In this document: positions 18,057 to 25,293 of the stretch, piece by piece
Numbering within the stretch: position 1 is the stretch's first letter
How the letters are laid out: every line of letters begins with the position of its first letter
Source: Deltaproteobacteria bacterium
GTDB taxonomy: Bacteria; Desulfobacterota; Desulfarculia; JACQYL01
DNA length: 64,000 nt
NCBI GenBank assembly: GCA_016208165.1
Contig: JACQYL010000123.1
Span: 1-64,000, forward strand
Direction of reading: 5' to 3'
Translations under genes and position numbers: made by a program
Notes under the pieces: model-generated
The model's database searches: none
The model's input: the letters and a program-made list of their open reading frames with translations, nothing else
Told to the model about the DNA's origin: nothing

Positions 18057-18057
18057 G

Positions 18058-19188
18058 TTATTCTGAACGGTTTTGATCATGATCGCTTTTGAGCTCAGGG
18101 CGGACGCGAAGGCCCGTGGATGTCTTGGCTTGGTAAAGTTGTGTGTCCGCTGCCGTCAAGATTGTCTCCGGATCTTCCGTATCGATGTAGTCCGTGGAAG
18201 CCACGCCGAAACTGGCTCTCATGAGTACGGTTCCCTCCTCCCATGGGATGGAAGCGGCGGCGGACAGACAGGCGAGTTTATTCGCGGTGATCAGCGCCTG
18301 TTGCGAGCTTGTGTGTGGGAGCACGACTACGAACTCGTCGCCTCCGTAACGCGCACAGATGTCCGTGGTTCGGACGTTGGATTTGAGTAGCTTGGCAAAC
18401 TCGACTAAGAGGTAGTCTCCGGCTGCATGCCCCAGGGAATCGTTGATGGTCTTGAATCCGTCCATATCGATCATGATGCATGAAAAGGGAGTGCCATAAC
18501 GGTTTTTCCGGTTCATTTCGTTGTTCAGCGCTTCCCTCAAGTGGCTTCTGTTGAACAGCCCCGTTAGAGGGTCCGTGGCGGACTGATGTCTGAGTCTCTC
18601 AAACATCAGCACATTATCTATGCCGACCGATATCTTTCGTCCCAAGCGAGCCAGGAAGCTGGTGTCCATGCCGGACTGATACCTGCCTGCCTCTTCGCTT
18701 CCTAAAGCCAGCCCTCCGAGAAGTCTGTTATGGGAACGAAGAGGAATCACGGCCATGGAACGGATCGGCTTGGCAAGGGATCCCAAGAAGTAGTCTGCAT
18801 CGACGGACAGTGGTTCCTTGAGTAATACCGGATCTTCGCTGCCGTACACCCGTTTTGTCAGATCTTCCGACCATACCCATTTGAATTGTTCGTGTTCGAT
18901 TTTCGGACAGAATCCTTCGCCCAGACCTTGGTGCTCGCAGGTCAGGACGAGCGCGGCCGAGACCTGAAAACGTTCTTCCAGTTGCGCCAACAATCGGTTG
19001 ACGAATTCTTGGAGCGTGACCGTTTCCAGGAAGAGAGCCTCGATATCGGCGAAGTGGTTCATGATGCGCTCGTTTTCAACGACTCGCTCGACGACTTGCT
19101 GCAACTTCTTTCGGAGTTCCGTATTCTCCTGGGAAATCTTTTTGATGATTCGTTCGTTGGAGTCGATGACCTTGCTGTCGTCTTTCAT
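18058..19188 (-). CDS. Diguanylate cyclase with N-terminal coiled coil and GAF-like domain
   Basis: A 376-residue soluble protein. Residues 1-45 form a coiled coil, about 50-190 resemble a GAF/DUF484-like sensor, and 200-365 are a GGDEF domain. The active site GGDEF is intact and is preceded, five residues earlier, by RTTD, the product-binding RxxD inhibition site, so it should make cyclic di-GMP from two GTP and be feedback-inhibited. It starts 29 bases after the HDOD gene in the same direction, probably as one operon. The GAF ligand is unknown. Confidence 0.9.
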   Translation of the reverse strand: MKDDSKVIDSNERIIKKISQENTELRKKLQQVVERVVENERIMNHFADIEALFLETVTLQEFVNRLLAQLEERFQVSAALVLTCEHQGLGEGFCPKIEHEQFKWVWSEDLTKRVYGSEDPVLLKEPLSVDADYFLGSLAKPIRSMAVIPLRSHNRLLGGLALGSEEAGRYQSGMDTSFLARLGRKISVGIDNVLMFERLRHQSATDPLTGLFNRSHLREALNNEMNRKNRYGTPFSCIMIDMDGFKTINDSLGHAAGDYLLVEFAKLLKSNVRTTDICARYGGDEFVVVLPHTSSQQALITANKLACLSAAASIPWEEGTVLMRASFGVASTDYIDTEDPETILTAADTQLYQAKTSTGLRVRPELKSDHDQNRSE

Positions 19189-19217
19189 ATGAACATTCTC
19201 CGCGTCTAAAGGCGTAT

Positions 19218-20102
19218 TCAGTTAGATAGCAGGTTCTTGGCGACCTGTACGAGCGCATCTTTCTTTTCTTCGATCCGATCTAGAATTTTTGAGACGAGCT
19301 GATCATTCAGTTTCAGACTGTGCAAGGCCGCAGGATCCAGTGGATCCGCGCACGCATTGCCGGAGTTTCCAATTTGGAGTTTGACGGCGATATGGTCGGC
19401 AAGGTGGACCATGGCCGTTTCTATAAAATAGACGCTTTCCGGGTCGGGTTGGTGGTGTTGACGGATGGTGCCGCATAATCGTTCGGGCAGATTCCATTTT
19501 TCGCCCAGATACCAACCTACCTGGCTGTGGGACAATCCGACGATTTCTTCGGCTTGTGCAAACGAAATCTGTCTGGATTTGGCCAGGGTCATCAGATCCC
19601 CCATGAGTTGGGGGTCTTCTTTCAGGTAGGCCACTTTTCCGATGTCGTGCAAGAGTCCTATTGTAAATGATTCCTGTTCGCAGCTCAGATCGAGGTTCTT
19701 TGCCAGAAATCTCGATATGAAGGCCACGGCCATTGAATGAAGCCAGAAATCAGACACTTTCAGGCCGGCAATGGGTTGCCTTGCGTCCAGCACATTGATG
19801 ATTGCGGCGCTCACAACAATGTTTTTCAGCTCCTTGAATCCGAGCAGCACGATGGCCTTTGAGATGGTTGTCACATCGGAGTACCCGTAGAAGGGAGAGT
19901 TAATGATTTTTAAAACACGGATGGTTATGGCTTGATCGAGTTTGATGATCTGTTCTATCTCCCTGATGGTGGTGGATTCTTGATCGATCATATTGATGAT
20001 CTTGTCGAAAGTGGAGGATATCGTGGGGAGATGTTCCACCTGCAGGAAACGTTTCTTGACTTTTTCGATACGTTCCGGTGACAGTCTTTCTTTTAACGAC
20101 AT
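19218..20102 (-). CDS. HDOD domain protein
   Basis: About 294 residues from ATG 20102; an alternative TTG at 20132 adds ten. The HDOD domain starts with LPTISSTFDKIINMIDQESTTI and continues through INSPFYGYSDVTTISKAIVLLG and a GLLHDIGKVAY segment. HDOD proteins are HD-superfamily relatives; here HD is retained, but other HD metal ligands are not clearly present. They usually act as non-enzymatic signalling adaptors in c-di-GMP and chemotaxis networks. It leads the operon with the GGDEF protein, which supports a signalling role. Confidence 0.88.
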   Translation of the reverse strand: MSLKERLSPERIEKVKKRFLQVEHLPTISSTFDKIINMIDQESTTIREIEQIIKLDQAITIRVLKIINSPFYGYSDVTTISKAIVLLGFKELKNIVVSAAIINVLDARQPIAGLKVSDFWLHSMAVAFISRFLAKNLDLSCEQESFTIGLLHDIGKVAYLKEDPQLMGDLMTLAKSRQISFAQAEEIVGLSHSQVGWYLGEKWNLPERLCGTIRQHHQPDPESVYFIETAMVHLADHIAVKLQIGNSGNACADPLDPAALHSLKLNDQLVSKILDRIEEKKDALVQVAKNLLSN

Positions 20103-20374
20103 AGGCTTAATCGCTTCATGTTGGGCCGGCAACCCGACCTGGATAATCGGAGTCGCGGAGTCATGGACTCCGGCGAGTGGGGGACGTCCGAGGAGCAGAT
20201 TGACCCGTCCCGGATGGATTTCCCAATAGCCGTTCGTACCTTGCGAAGGGTATGTGATCTAATCATGAAGTGTCAAGGTTCATGCTGACTCTGTGGATAA
20301 TCCGAGCGGAGGAAGAGTTTGGACCGGCGGGACGAGGGCCCCGGAACGAATCGGGGTGAAGGGCAATGGGACCA

Positions 20375-20659
20375 TCAGGATTCCAGGCTGAGAAACACAC
20401 AGTCCGTTCCTATCAAAACGTCCTCATGAGGAGTGATCTTTCGGATGGCTTTGATGAACGCTATCCGACTGTCCTCGTCACAATAACGGTTGAAGCAGAT
20501 TTCCCAGGCTGTGTCCGCTTCGCGGATCAGGCACCAAAGCCGCTGGCGATCAGAAACCAGCAGGTAGCCTTCCTCCTTGCGGATGTCCAGATCAAGCCCG
20601 GAGAGCGCGCCCAAATTCCTCAAGTCATGGTAGAAACGCCTGAGTCTATTGCTTTCCAC
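20375..20659 (-). CDS. Hypothetical protein, 94 residues
   Basis: A 94-residue frame with a GTG start at 20659 and GAGAAT a few bases before it. The sequence is soluble and mixed (YHDLRNLGALSGLDLDI, AFIKAIRKITPHEDVLIGTD), with a composition more protein-like than the opposing plus-strand frame. I do not recognise a family. It lies alone between the HDOD gene and rnfC. Confidence 0.4.
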   Translation of the reverse strand: MESNRLRRFYHDLRNLGALSGLDLDIRKEEGYLLVSDRQRLWCLIREADTAWEICFNRYCDEDSRIAFIKAIRKITPHEDVLIGTDCVFLSLES

Positions 20660-20942
20660 AGCTCTATTCTCTCTTTGCTATGTTCAAAATGGAAAGGGGG
20701 GAGCAGAAAGATGCCCTTATTTTAATTAGTTAAGGGTTGATGGCTATTCGAGAAAAAAATTACAAGCGTTCCACTTTTTTGTTGCGATTTGAAGAGGAAT
20801 GCACTAAAAAGGACCCTAACTTTTGTTCCAGTATGTGTCAAGCAAGTGACCCTCCAAGAGCCTTGCATTCAAATTTCATATCTTCTTCCGATAAACGCCG
20901 CATTAGATTGGATGCGACGCGTAAAAATTTCGAAGGGTTCTT
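20660..20942. other. Upstream region of the rnf operon
   Basis: A+T-richer than its surroundings. It should contain the rnf promoter, but no -35/-10 pair stands out. A 99-codon frame from 20737 runs into rnfC in another phase and looks like chance. Confidence 0.4.
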
Positions 20943-22295
20943 ATGTGGAAAAGAACGTCGTTTAAAGGAATGCATATTCCTGAATGGCAGGGGGTGGACT
21001 ACAAGATTGAGACTTTCCCTCTGCCTAAGAAAGTAATTCTGCCCATGGAACAGCACCATGGCGGAATGTGCGAGCCGGCCGTATCCAAAGGAGAGAAAGT
21101 CAAGACCGGTCAGATCATCGGGAAAAGCGACCGGTTTTCGGTGGCGCCGGTTCACGCCAGCATCTCGGGAACGGTAACGGACATTCTTCCTTGGCCGGAG
21201 CCCCGGGGCCGCAACGTGTTGAGTCTGGTCATAGAATCGGATGATAAGGATGAATGGATAGAGACCGCCCATCCGGATCCTGATTTCCTGAGTCGAAAAC
21301 CATCTCAGCTTTTGAGCGATCTCAGAAATTCAGGCATCATCGAGATCGGAACTCCCGCCCTGCCGCTGCACGTCAAGCTCGCTCCCCCGGAACGGCCCAA
21401 AATGTACCTTTTTCTGGTTGGAATACCGGTTTTGAAGAAGGTGCACACACTCATCGTTAGCGCCATCGATCCGGAACCCGGCGTGTATGTTCGGCGCGCC
21501 GTCCTCCGTAACTTCCCTGAAGAGATCCTTCAGGGTATTCAGGCCGTACGGAGGATTTCGGGCGTAACTCGGGTGGTTTTGGCCATTTCCGAAAACGATC
21601 CCATTTCTACGGAAGTGCTGAAGCGGTTCGATGAAGCGGGAGTCGAGCTGTTCGTGGCGTCCGGCAAGTATCCGTCGGCCCTAGAACCGATTCTGATAAA
21701 ACAATTCATGGGCGAAGAGATTCCCCTGCCGGACGGAAACTGCCGCGACGTCGGCGTTCTTGTTCAGGACGTGGTGACGGTCTATAATCTCTTGGCCGCC
21801 TTGCGCGACAAGAAACCGCACATAGAACGCCTCGTTACGGTGTGGGGTAACGGGATTTCAAAGCCTCGGCTTTTCATTGTGCGTATTGGAACGCCCGTGG
21901 GCGAAATCATCTCCTATCTGGGCGGATCGATCCCCGGTACCGGGAAGGTAATTATGGGTGGGCCGCTGATGGGTTATGCTCAGTACTCGTTGAATGTGCC
22001 TGTGACGAAAGAGACTTACGGCATTATGCTTCAGGCGGAACGGGACGTCCATAAATTCTCCCCGGACCCGTGCTTCAACTGCGGCGCCTGCGTGGGCGTC
22101 TGCCCTACGAATCTGCTGCCAAACGAGTTGAGCAAGTACTGCGAATTCGGCAGATTCGCGGACGCGGAACGGAATTATGTGTTTCATTGCATTGAATGCG
22201 GGTTGTGCGCATATGTGTGTCCCGCCAAACGTCCCATGGTTCATCTTATGAGGTACGGCAAGTCTGAGATTAATGCCAGGAAGGTGTCCGCATGA
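20943..22295 (+). CDS. rnfC: Rnf complex subunit C (NADH-binding iron-sulfur protein)
   Basis: A 450-residue RnfC, the peripheral subunit that exchanges electrons with NAD(H) in the ion-pumping ferredoxin:NAD oxidoreductase. The N-terminal barrel-sandwich segment (AVSKGEKVKTGQIIG) leads into the nucleotide/flavin domain, and two 4Fe-4S motifs lie near the end: CFNCGACVGVCP (about 380) and CIECGLCAYVCP (about 420). It opens a tight C-D-G-E-A run: stops and starts overlap in the C/D, D/G and G/E pairs. AAGGG precedes ATG 20943. Confidence 0.95.
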   Translation: MWKRTSFKGMHIPEWQGVDYKIETFPLPKKVILPMEQHHGGMCEPAVSKGEKVKTGQIIGKSDRFSVAPVHASISGTVTDILPWPEPRGRNVLSLVIESDDKDEWIETAHPDPDFLSRKPSQLLSDLRNSGIIEIGTPALPLHVKLAPPERPKMYLFLVGIPVLKKVHTLIVSAIDPEPGVYVRRAVLRNFPEEILQGIQAVRRISGVTRVVLAISENDPISTEVLKRFDEAGVELFVASGKYPSALEPILIKQFMGEEIPLPDGNCRDVGVLVQDVVTVYNLLAALRDKKPHIERLVTVWGNGISKPRLFIVRIGTPVGEIISYLGGSIPGTGKVIMGGPLMGYAQYSLNVPVTKETYGIMLQAERDVHKFSPDPCFNCGACVGVCPTNLLPNELSKYCEFGRFADAERNYVFHCIECGLCAYVCPAKRPMVHLMRYGKSEINARKVSA

Positions 22296-23269
22296 GTGCA
22301 CACAAGTTCTATGTTTCCATGTCCCCGCATCTTCATCGGGGAATGACGGTTTCCAAGATATCCCGGCATATTCTGGTGGCGCTTGCGCCCACCATGCTGG
22401 TCGGCGTCTACTACTTCGGGTGGTCGGCGGTAAAAGTGCTTCTGGTCTGCATGATTATGGCTGTTGCCGGCGAGGCCGGAATGCAGCGCATCATGGGCAA
22501 GAAGATCACCCTTCATGATGGTCACGCACTGACGATCGGGCTTTTGTTGGGTCTGATGCTGCCTCCCGGTTTGCCCTGGTGGGGCGCGGCGGTGGGTGCG
22601 CTGATCGCCATCGTTCTGGGCAAACAGATATACGGCGGTCTCGGCAACAATCCTTTCAATCCGGCCGCCGTCGGATGGATCGTTCTCAGCGTGTCCTATC
22701 CGGGATACATGGACCTGTATCATGCGCCCCTAACGGGTCTGAAGAGCTTTACCACTTCCCCCGCGGCGGCCGATTTGCCGCTGAAACTCGTGCGCGAAGA
22801 CCTGAGCGAACTGATTTCCTATCCGCCCTGGGATTTGTTGATCGGACTCAAGGCCGGAGGGATAGGAGAAGTCTGTATATTGGCCCTTGTGCTTGGAGGT
22901 CTCTATCTGATTCTTAAGCGTGTGATCACCTGGCACGTACCGGTTGCCTGCCTCGGCGTGGCGTGGATTTTCAGCCTCTTGTTCAGTCAGATTGATCCGG
23001 AAACTTACGCAGGCCCGTCTTTTCACCTCCTCAGCGGAGGTTTGGTGTTTGCTTCGTTCTTTTTGGCAACGGACAAGGGCACAATGCCCGTAACGGCGCC
23101 TGGAATGCTGCTCGCCGGCGCTATGGTGGCGTTGATCACCATGATCATCCGTTACTGGGGCGGGTACGTGGACGGCGTATATTTTGCCATTTTGCTTACA
23201 AACGCGGTTGTGCCGCTTATGGACCGCATCCGGCCTGCCGTGTATGGGAGGGTGAAGGAAGTTGCGTGA
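22292..23269 (+). CDS. rnfD: Rnf complex subunit D (membrane, FMN-binding family)
   Basis: A 325-residue polytopic membrane protein of the NqrB/RnfD family, with about ten hydrophobic segments and the family region LPPGLPWWGAAVGA and NNPFNPAAVGW. Family members carry a covalent FMN on a Thr in an SGAT-type motif. At that place this protein reads GLKSFTTSPAAADL, so the usual motif is not evident. The last membrane segments (SGGLVFASFFLATD, TNAVVPLMDR) are typical. It overlaps rnfC by 4 bases and rnfG by 8. Confidence 0.93.
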   Translation: MSAHKFYVSMSPHLHRGMTVSKISRHILVALAPTMLVGVYYFGWSAVKVLLVCMIMAVAGEAGMQRIMGKKITLHDGHALTIGLLLGLMLPPGLPWWGAAVGALIAIVLGKQIYGGLGNNPFNPAAVGWIVLSVSYPGYMDLYHAPLTGLKSFTTSPAAADLPLKLVREDLSELISYPPWDLLIGLKAGGIGEVCILALVLGGLYLILKRVITWHVPVACLGVAWIFSLLFSQIDPETYAGPSFHLLSGGLVFASFFLATDKGTMPVTAPGMLLAGAMVALITMIIRYWGGYVDGVYFAILLTNAVVPLMDRIRPAVYGRVKEVA

Positions 23270-23849
23270 CATAATCCGAATGATAGTCGTATTGACGGTG
23301 ATCTGCGGCGTCAGTGGCTTCACTCTGGCGTTTGTAAAGCAAGTCACGGAGGAGCCTCGAGAATACGCGTATCTCAAGTTCGTGAAGGAACCCTCCATAA
23401 AGGCCGTGCTTTCAGGGTACGACAACGACCCGATTAAGGACCGCATCACTCTGACTCTTGGCAAAGACGAAACCGGCAAGCCTGTGGAGAAGCAGTTCTT
23501 CCCCGCCAAACAGGGCGGAAAGGTCATCGGGGTGGCGTTCGATTCGAGCGCCCCCGGATACGGCGGGCCCATCGACGTCATGATCGGGGTGAACGAACAG
23601 GGCGTCGTGGACGGCATCTCGATTATGAAACATTCCGAGACGCCCGGGCTTGGCGCGCGCACCACGGAACCTTCCTTTACAGGTCAGTTCAAGGGATTGA
23701 ATCTGGACGGTGCTCTGAACTTGACCGGGAATGGCGGGAAAGTCCAGGCTGTCAGCGGCACCTCCGTTTCCAGCGGCGCCGTTGTGCGAGCCGTGCGACA
23801 GGCGCTCGAGCTATTGCCAAAAATCAAGCAGGAGGTATTCTCATCATGA
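23262..23849 (+). CDS. rnfG: Rnf complex subunit G (FMN-binding)
   Basis: A 195-residue RnfG with one N-terminal membrane helix (VLTVICGVSGFTLAFV) and a periplasmic FMN-binding domain. The flavinylation segment reads VQAVSGTSVSSGAVVRAV, where most homologues have a D-x-x-S/T-G-A-T pattern; the first Asp is Gln and Ala is Thr, leaving Ser as the possible acceptor. TTG 23262 is the start, inside the rnfD end and preceded by GAAGGAA. Confidence 0.93.
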   Translation: MRDIIRMIVVLTVICGVSGFTLAFVKQVTEEPREYAYLKFVKEPSIKAVLSGYDNDPIKDRITLTLGKDETGKPVEKQFFPAKQGGKVIGVAFDSSAPGYGGPIDVMIGVNEQGVVDGISIMKHSETPGLGARTTEPSFTGQFKGLNLDGALNLTGNGGKVQAVSGTSVSSGAVVRAVRQALELLPKIKQEVFSS

Positions 23850-24436
23850 GGCTGCTGAACGAATTTACCAAAGGCCTGTGGCGCGAAGTCCCTCCTTTTC
23901 GTCTGGTGTTGGGGCTGTGTCCCACACTGGCGGTTACCACTGCCGCTGAAAACGGTTTGGGTATGGGATTGGCGTTCACGTTCGTCCTTGTGTGTTCAAA
24001 CATGTTAGTGGCTCTTCTTCGGAAACTGATCCCCAGCAAGGTCCGACTCGCATCGTACATAGTGATCATCGCCTCTTTCGTGGTTGTTGTGGAACTCTGC
24101 ATGCAGGCGTATACCTTCAAATTGTATGAAGCGCTGGGCATCTTCATTCCGCTTATCGTGGTGAACTGCATCGTGCTTGGACGGGCCGAGGCCTTTGCAT
24201 CCAAGAACGGCGTGATGCTCTCCATGGCGGATGGCCTGGGGATGGGAATCGGATACACGGCGGCTCTTACCGTGATAGGGGGAATGCGTGAATTGTTGGG
24301 AAACGGAAGCGTTTTCGGAGTGAGTGTCATGTGGTCTTCGTTCGAACCCTTCGGTTTCATGCTGAAAGCGCCCGGCGCGTTTGTCTGCCTCGGTTTTCTT
24401 CTCGGCCTCATGAACATAATCGGAGCCAAAAAGTAG
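23846..24436 (+). CDS. rnfE: Rnf complex subunit E (membrane)
   Basis: A 196-residue six-helix membrane protein of the NqrD/RnfE family. The two half-helix cysteines that hold the intramembrane 2Fe-2S cluster with RnfA are both present, in GLCPTLAVTT (near residue 25) and VNCIVLGRAEAFA (near 105). AGGAGG lies upstream and the start overlaps the rnfG stop. Confidence 0.95.
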   Translation: MRLLNEFTKGLWREVPPFRLVLGLCPTLAVTTAAENGLGMGLAFTFVLVCSNMLVALLRKLIPSKVRLASYIVIIASFVVVVELCMQAYTFKLYEALGIFIPLIVVNCIVLGRAEAFASKNGVMLSMADGLGMGIGYTAALTVIGGMRELLGNGSVFGVSVMWSSFEPFGFMLKAPGAFVCLGFLLGLMNIIGAKK

Positions 24437-24450
24437 GAGGGCCTGCTCCC

Positions 24451-25029
24451 ATGACCGAATACATTTTGCTCATTGTAAGCGCCATATTCGTAAACAACAT
24501 CCTGTTGGCTCGATACTTGGGGAACTGCCCGTTCCTGGGAGTATCGAAGAGCATGGACACCGCCATCGGCATGGGCATGGCGGTCATATTCGTCATTACC
24601 TTGTCGGGCGTAATGACCTGGATGGTCCAGAAATACATGCTGGATCCCTTCGGGCTGGGCTACTTGAGCACCATTGCTTTCATCCTCGTTATCGCCGCTC
24701 TGGTGCAGCTTGTTGAAATGTTCCTGCAGAAATCCGTACCCGGCCTGTATCGCGCCTTGGGTATTTTCCTCCCATTGATCACGACCAACTGCGCCGTGCT
24801 GGGTGTCGCGATCATTAACATCCAAGAAGAGTACGACCTTCTCACAACCTTGGTGTTTTCGTTTGCCTCCGCCGTAGGATACAGTCTGGCGCTGGTCCTG
24901 TTTGCCGGTATCCGGGAACGATTTGCGGTGATGAAGATGCCCAAGCCGTTTGACGGAACGCCGCTGGGGTTGATAACGGCGGGGCTGCTGTCCATGGCCT
25001 TTCTCGGGTTTTCGGGTCTTCTGAAATAG
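24451..25029 (+). CDS. rnfA: Rnf complex subunit A (membrane)
   Basis: A 192-residue six-helix NqrE/RnfA family protein. The paired cysteines that complete the 2Fe-2S site with RnfE are present in GNCPFLGVS (about 25) and TTNCAVLGVA (about 107). ATG 24451 has AGGAGG 10 bases upstream; the longer frame from 24331 is inside rnfE. A strong hairpin follows before rnfB. Confidence 0.96.
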   Translation: MTEYILLIVSAIFVNNILLARYLGNCPFLGVSKSMDTAIGMGMAVIFVITLSGVMTWMVQKYMLDPFGLGYLSTIAFILVIAALVQLVEMFLQKSVPGLYRALGIFLPLITTNCAVLGVAIINIQEEYDLLTTLVFSFASAVGYSLALVLFAGIRERFAVMKMPKPFDGTPLGLITAGLLSMAFLGFSGLLK

Positions 25030-25070
25030 GAGGCGGTTCGGGGCAAGCGGGTCTCACCGGCTGAACCAAG

Positions 25071-25123
25071 GTTGAAAAAACAAGGCGCGGCCTGTAGACC
25101 GCGCCTTGCTCACCGATTTCAAC
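25071..25123. repeat. Nested inverted repeat between rnfA and rnfB
   Basis: CAAGGCGCGG (25081-25090) pairs perfectly with CCGCGCCTTG (25099-25108) around an 8-base loop, and an outer pair GTTGAAA (25071-25077) and TTTCAAC (25117-25123) encloses it. There is no T-run on the plus side, so it is probably an RNA-processing or partial attenuation element that sets the level of rnfB relative to rnfCDGEA. Confidence 0.7.
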
Positions 25124-25293
25124 AATCCGTTGATATCAGACATAGAATGCTTAAATTTATAAATTGAAATTCTTTTGTAACTGTATCGGCCCAGGCTGCA
25201 AATCAAGTGGAACGGTGGCGGATCGGGCCTGGGCATGGACTCTCGGGTATCTACCTATTAGAATGTGTAACATATTTTTTGAAAGGTTTTTTT

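Larger units (their letters stand above)
17594..18057. other. Intergenic region holding a self-contained transcription unit
   Basis: The region contains a near-consensus promoter (17613-17641), an 87-codon open frame (17682-17945) and a hairpin terminator (18035-18056), all rightward. It lies between the helicase fusion and the leftward GGDEF gene. Confidence 0.6.

Noticed and set aside
20737-21036. 99-codon plus-strand frame before rnfC
   Set aside because: It overlaps the rnfC start in another phase and has no family features.
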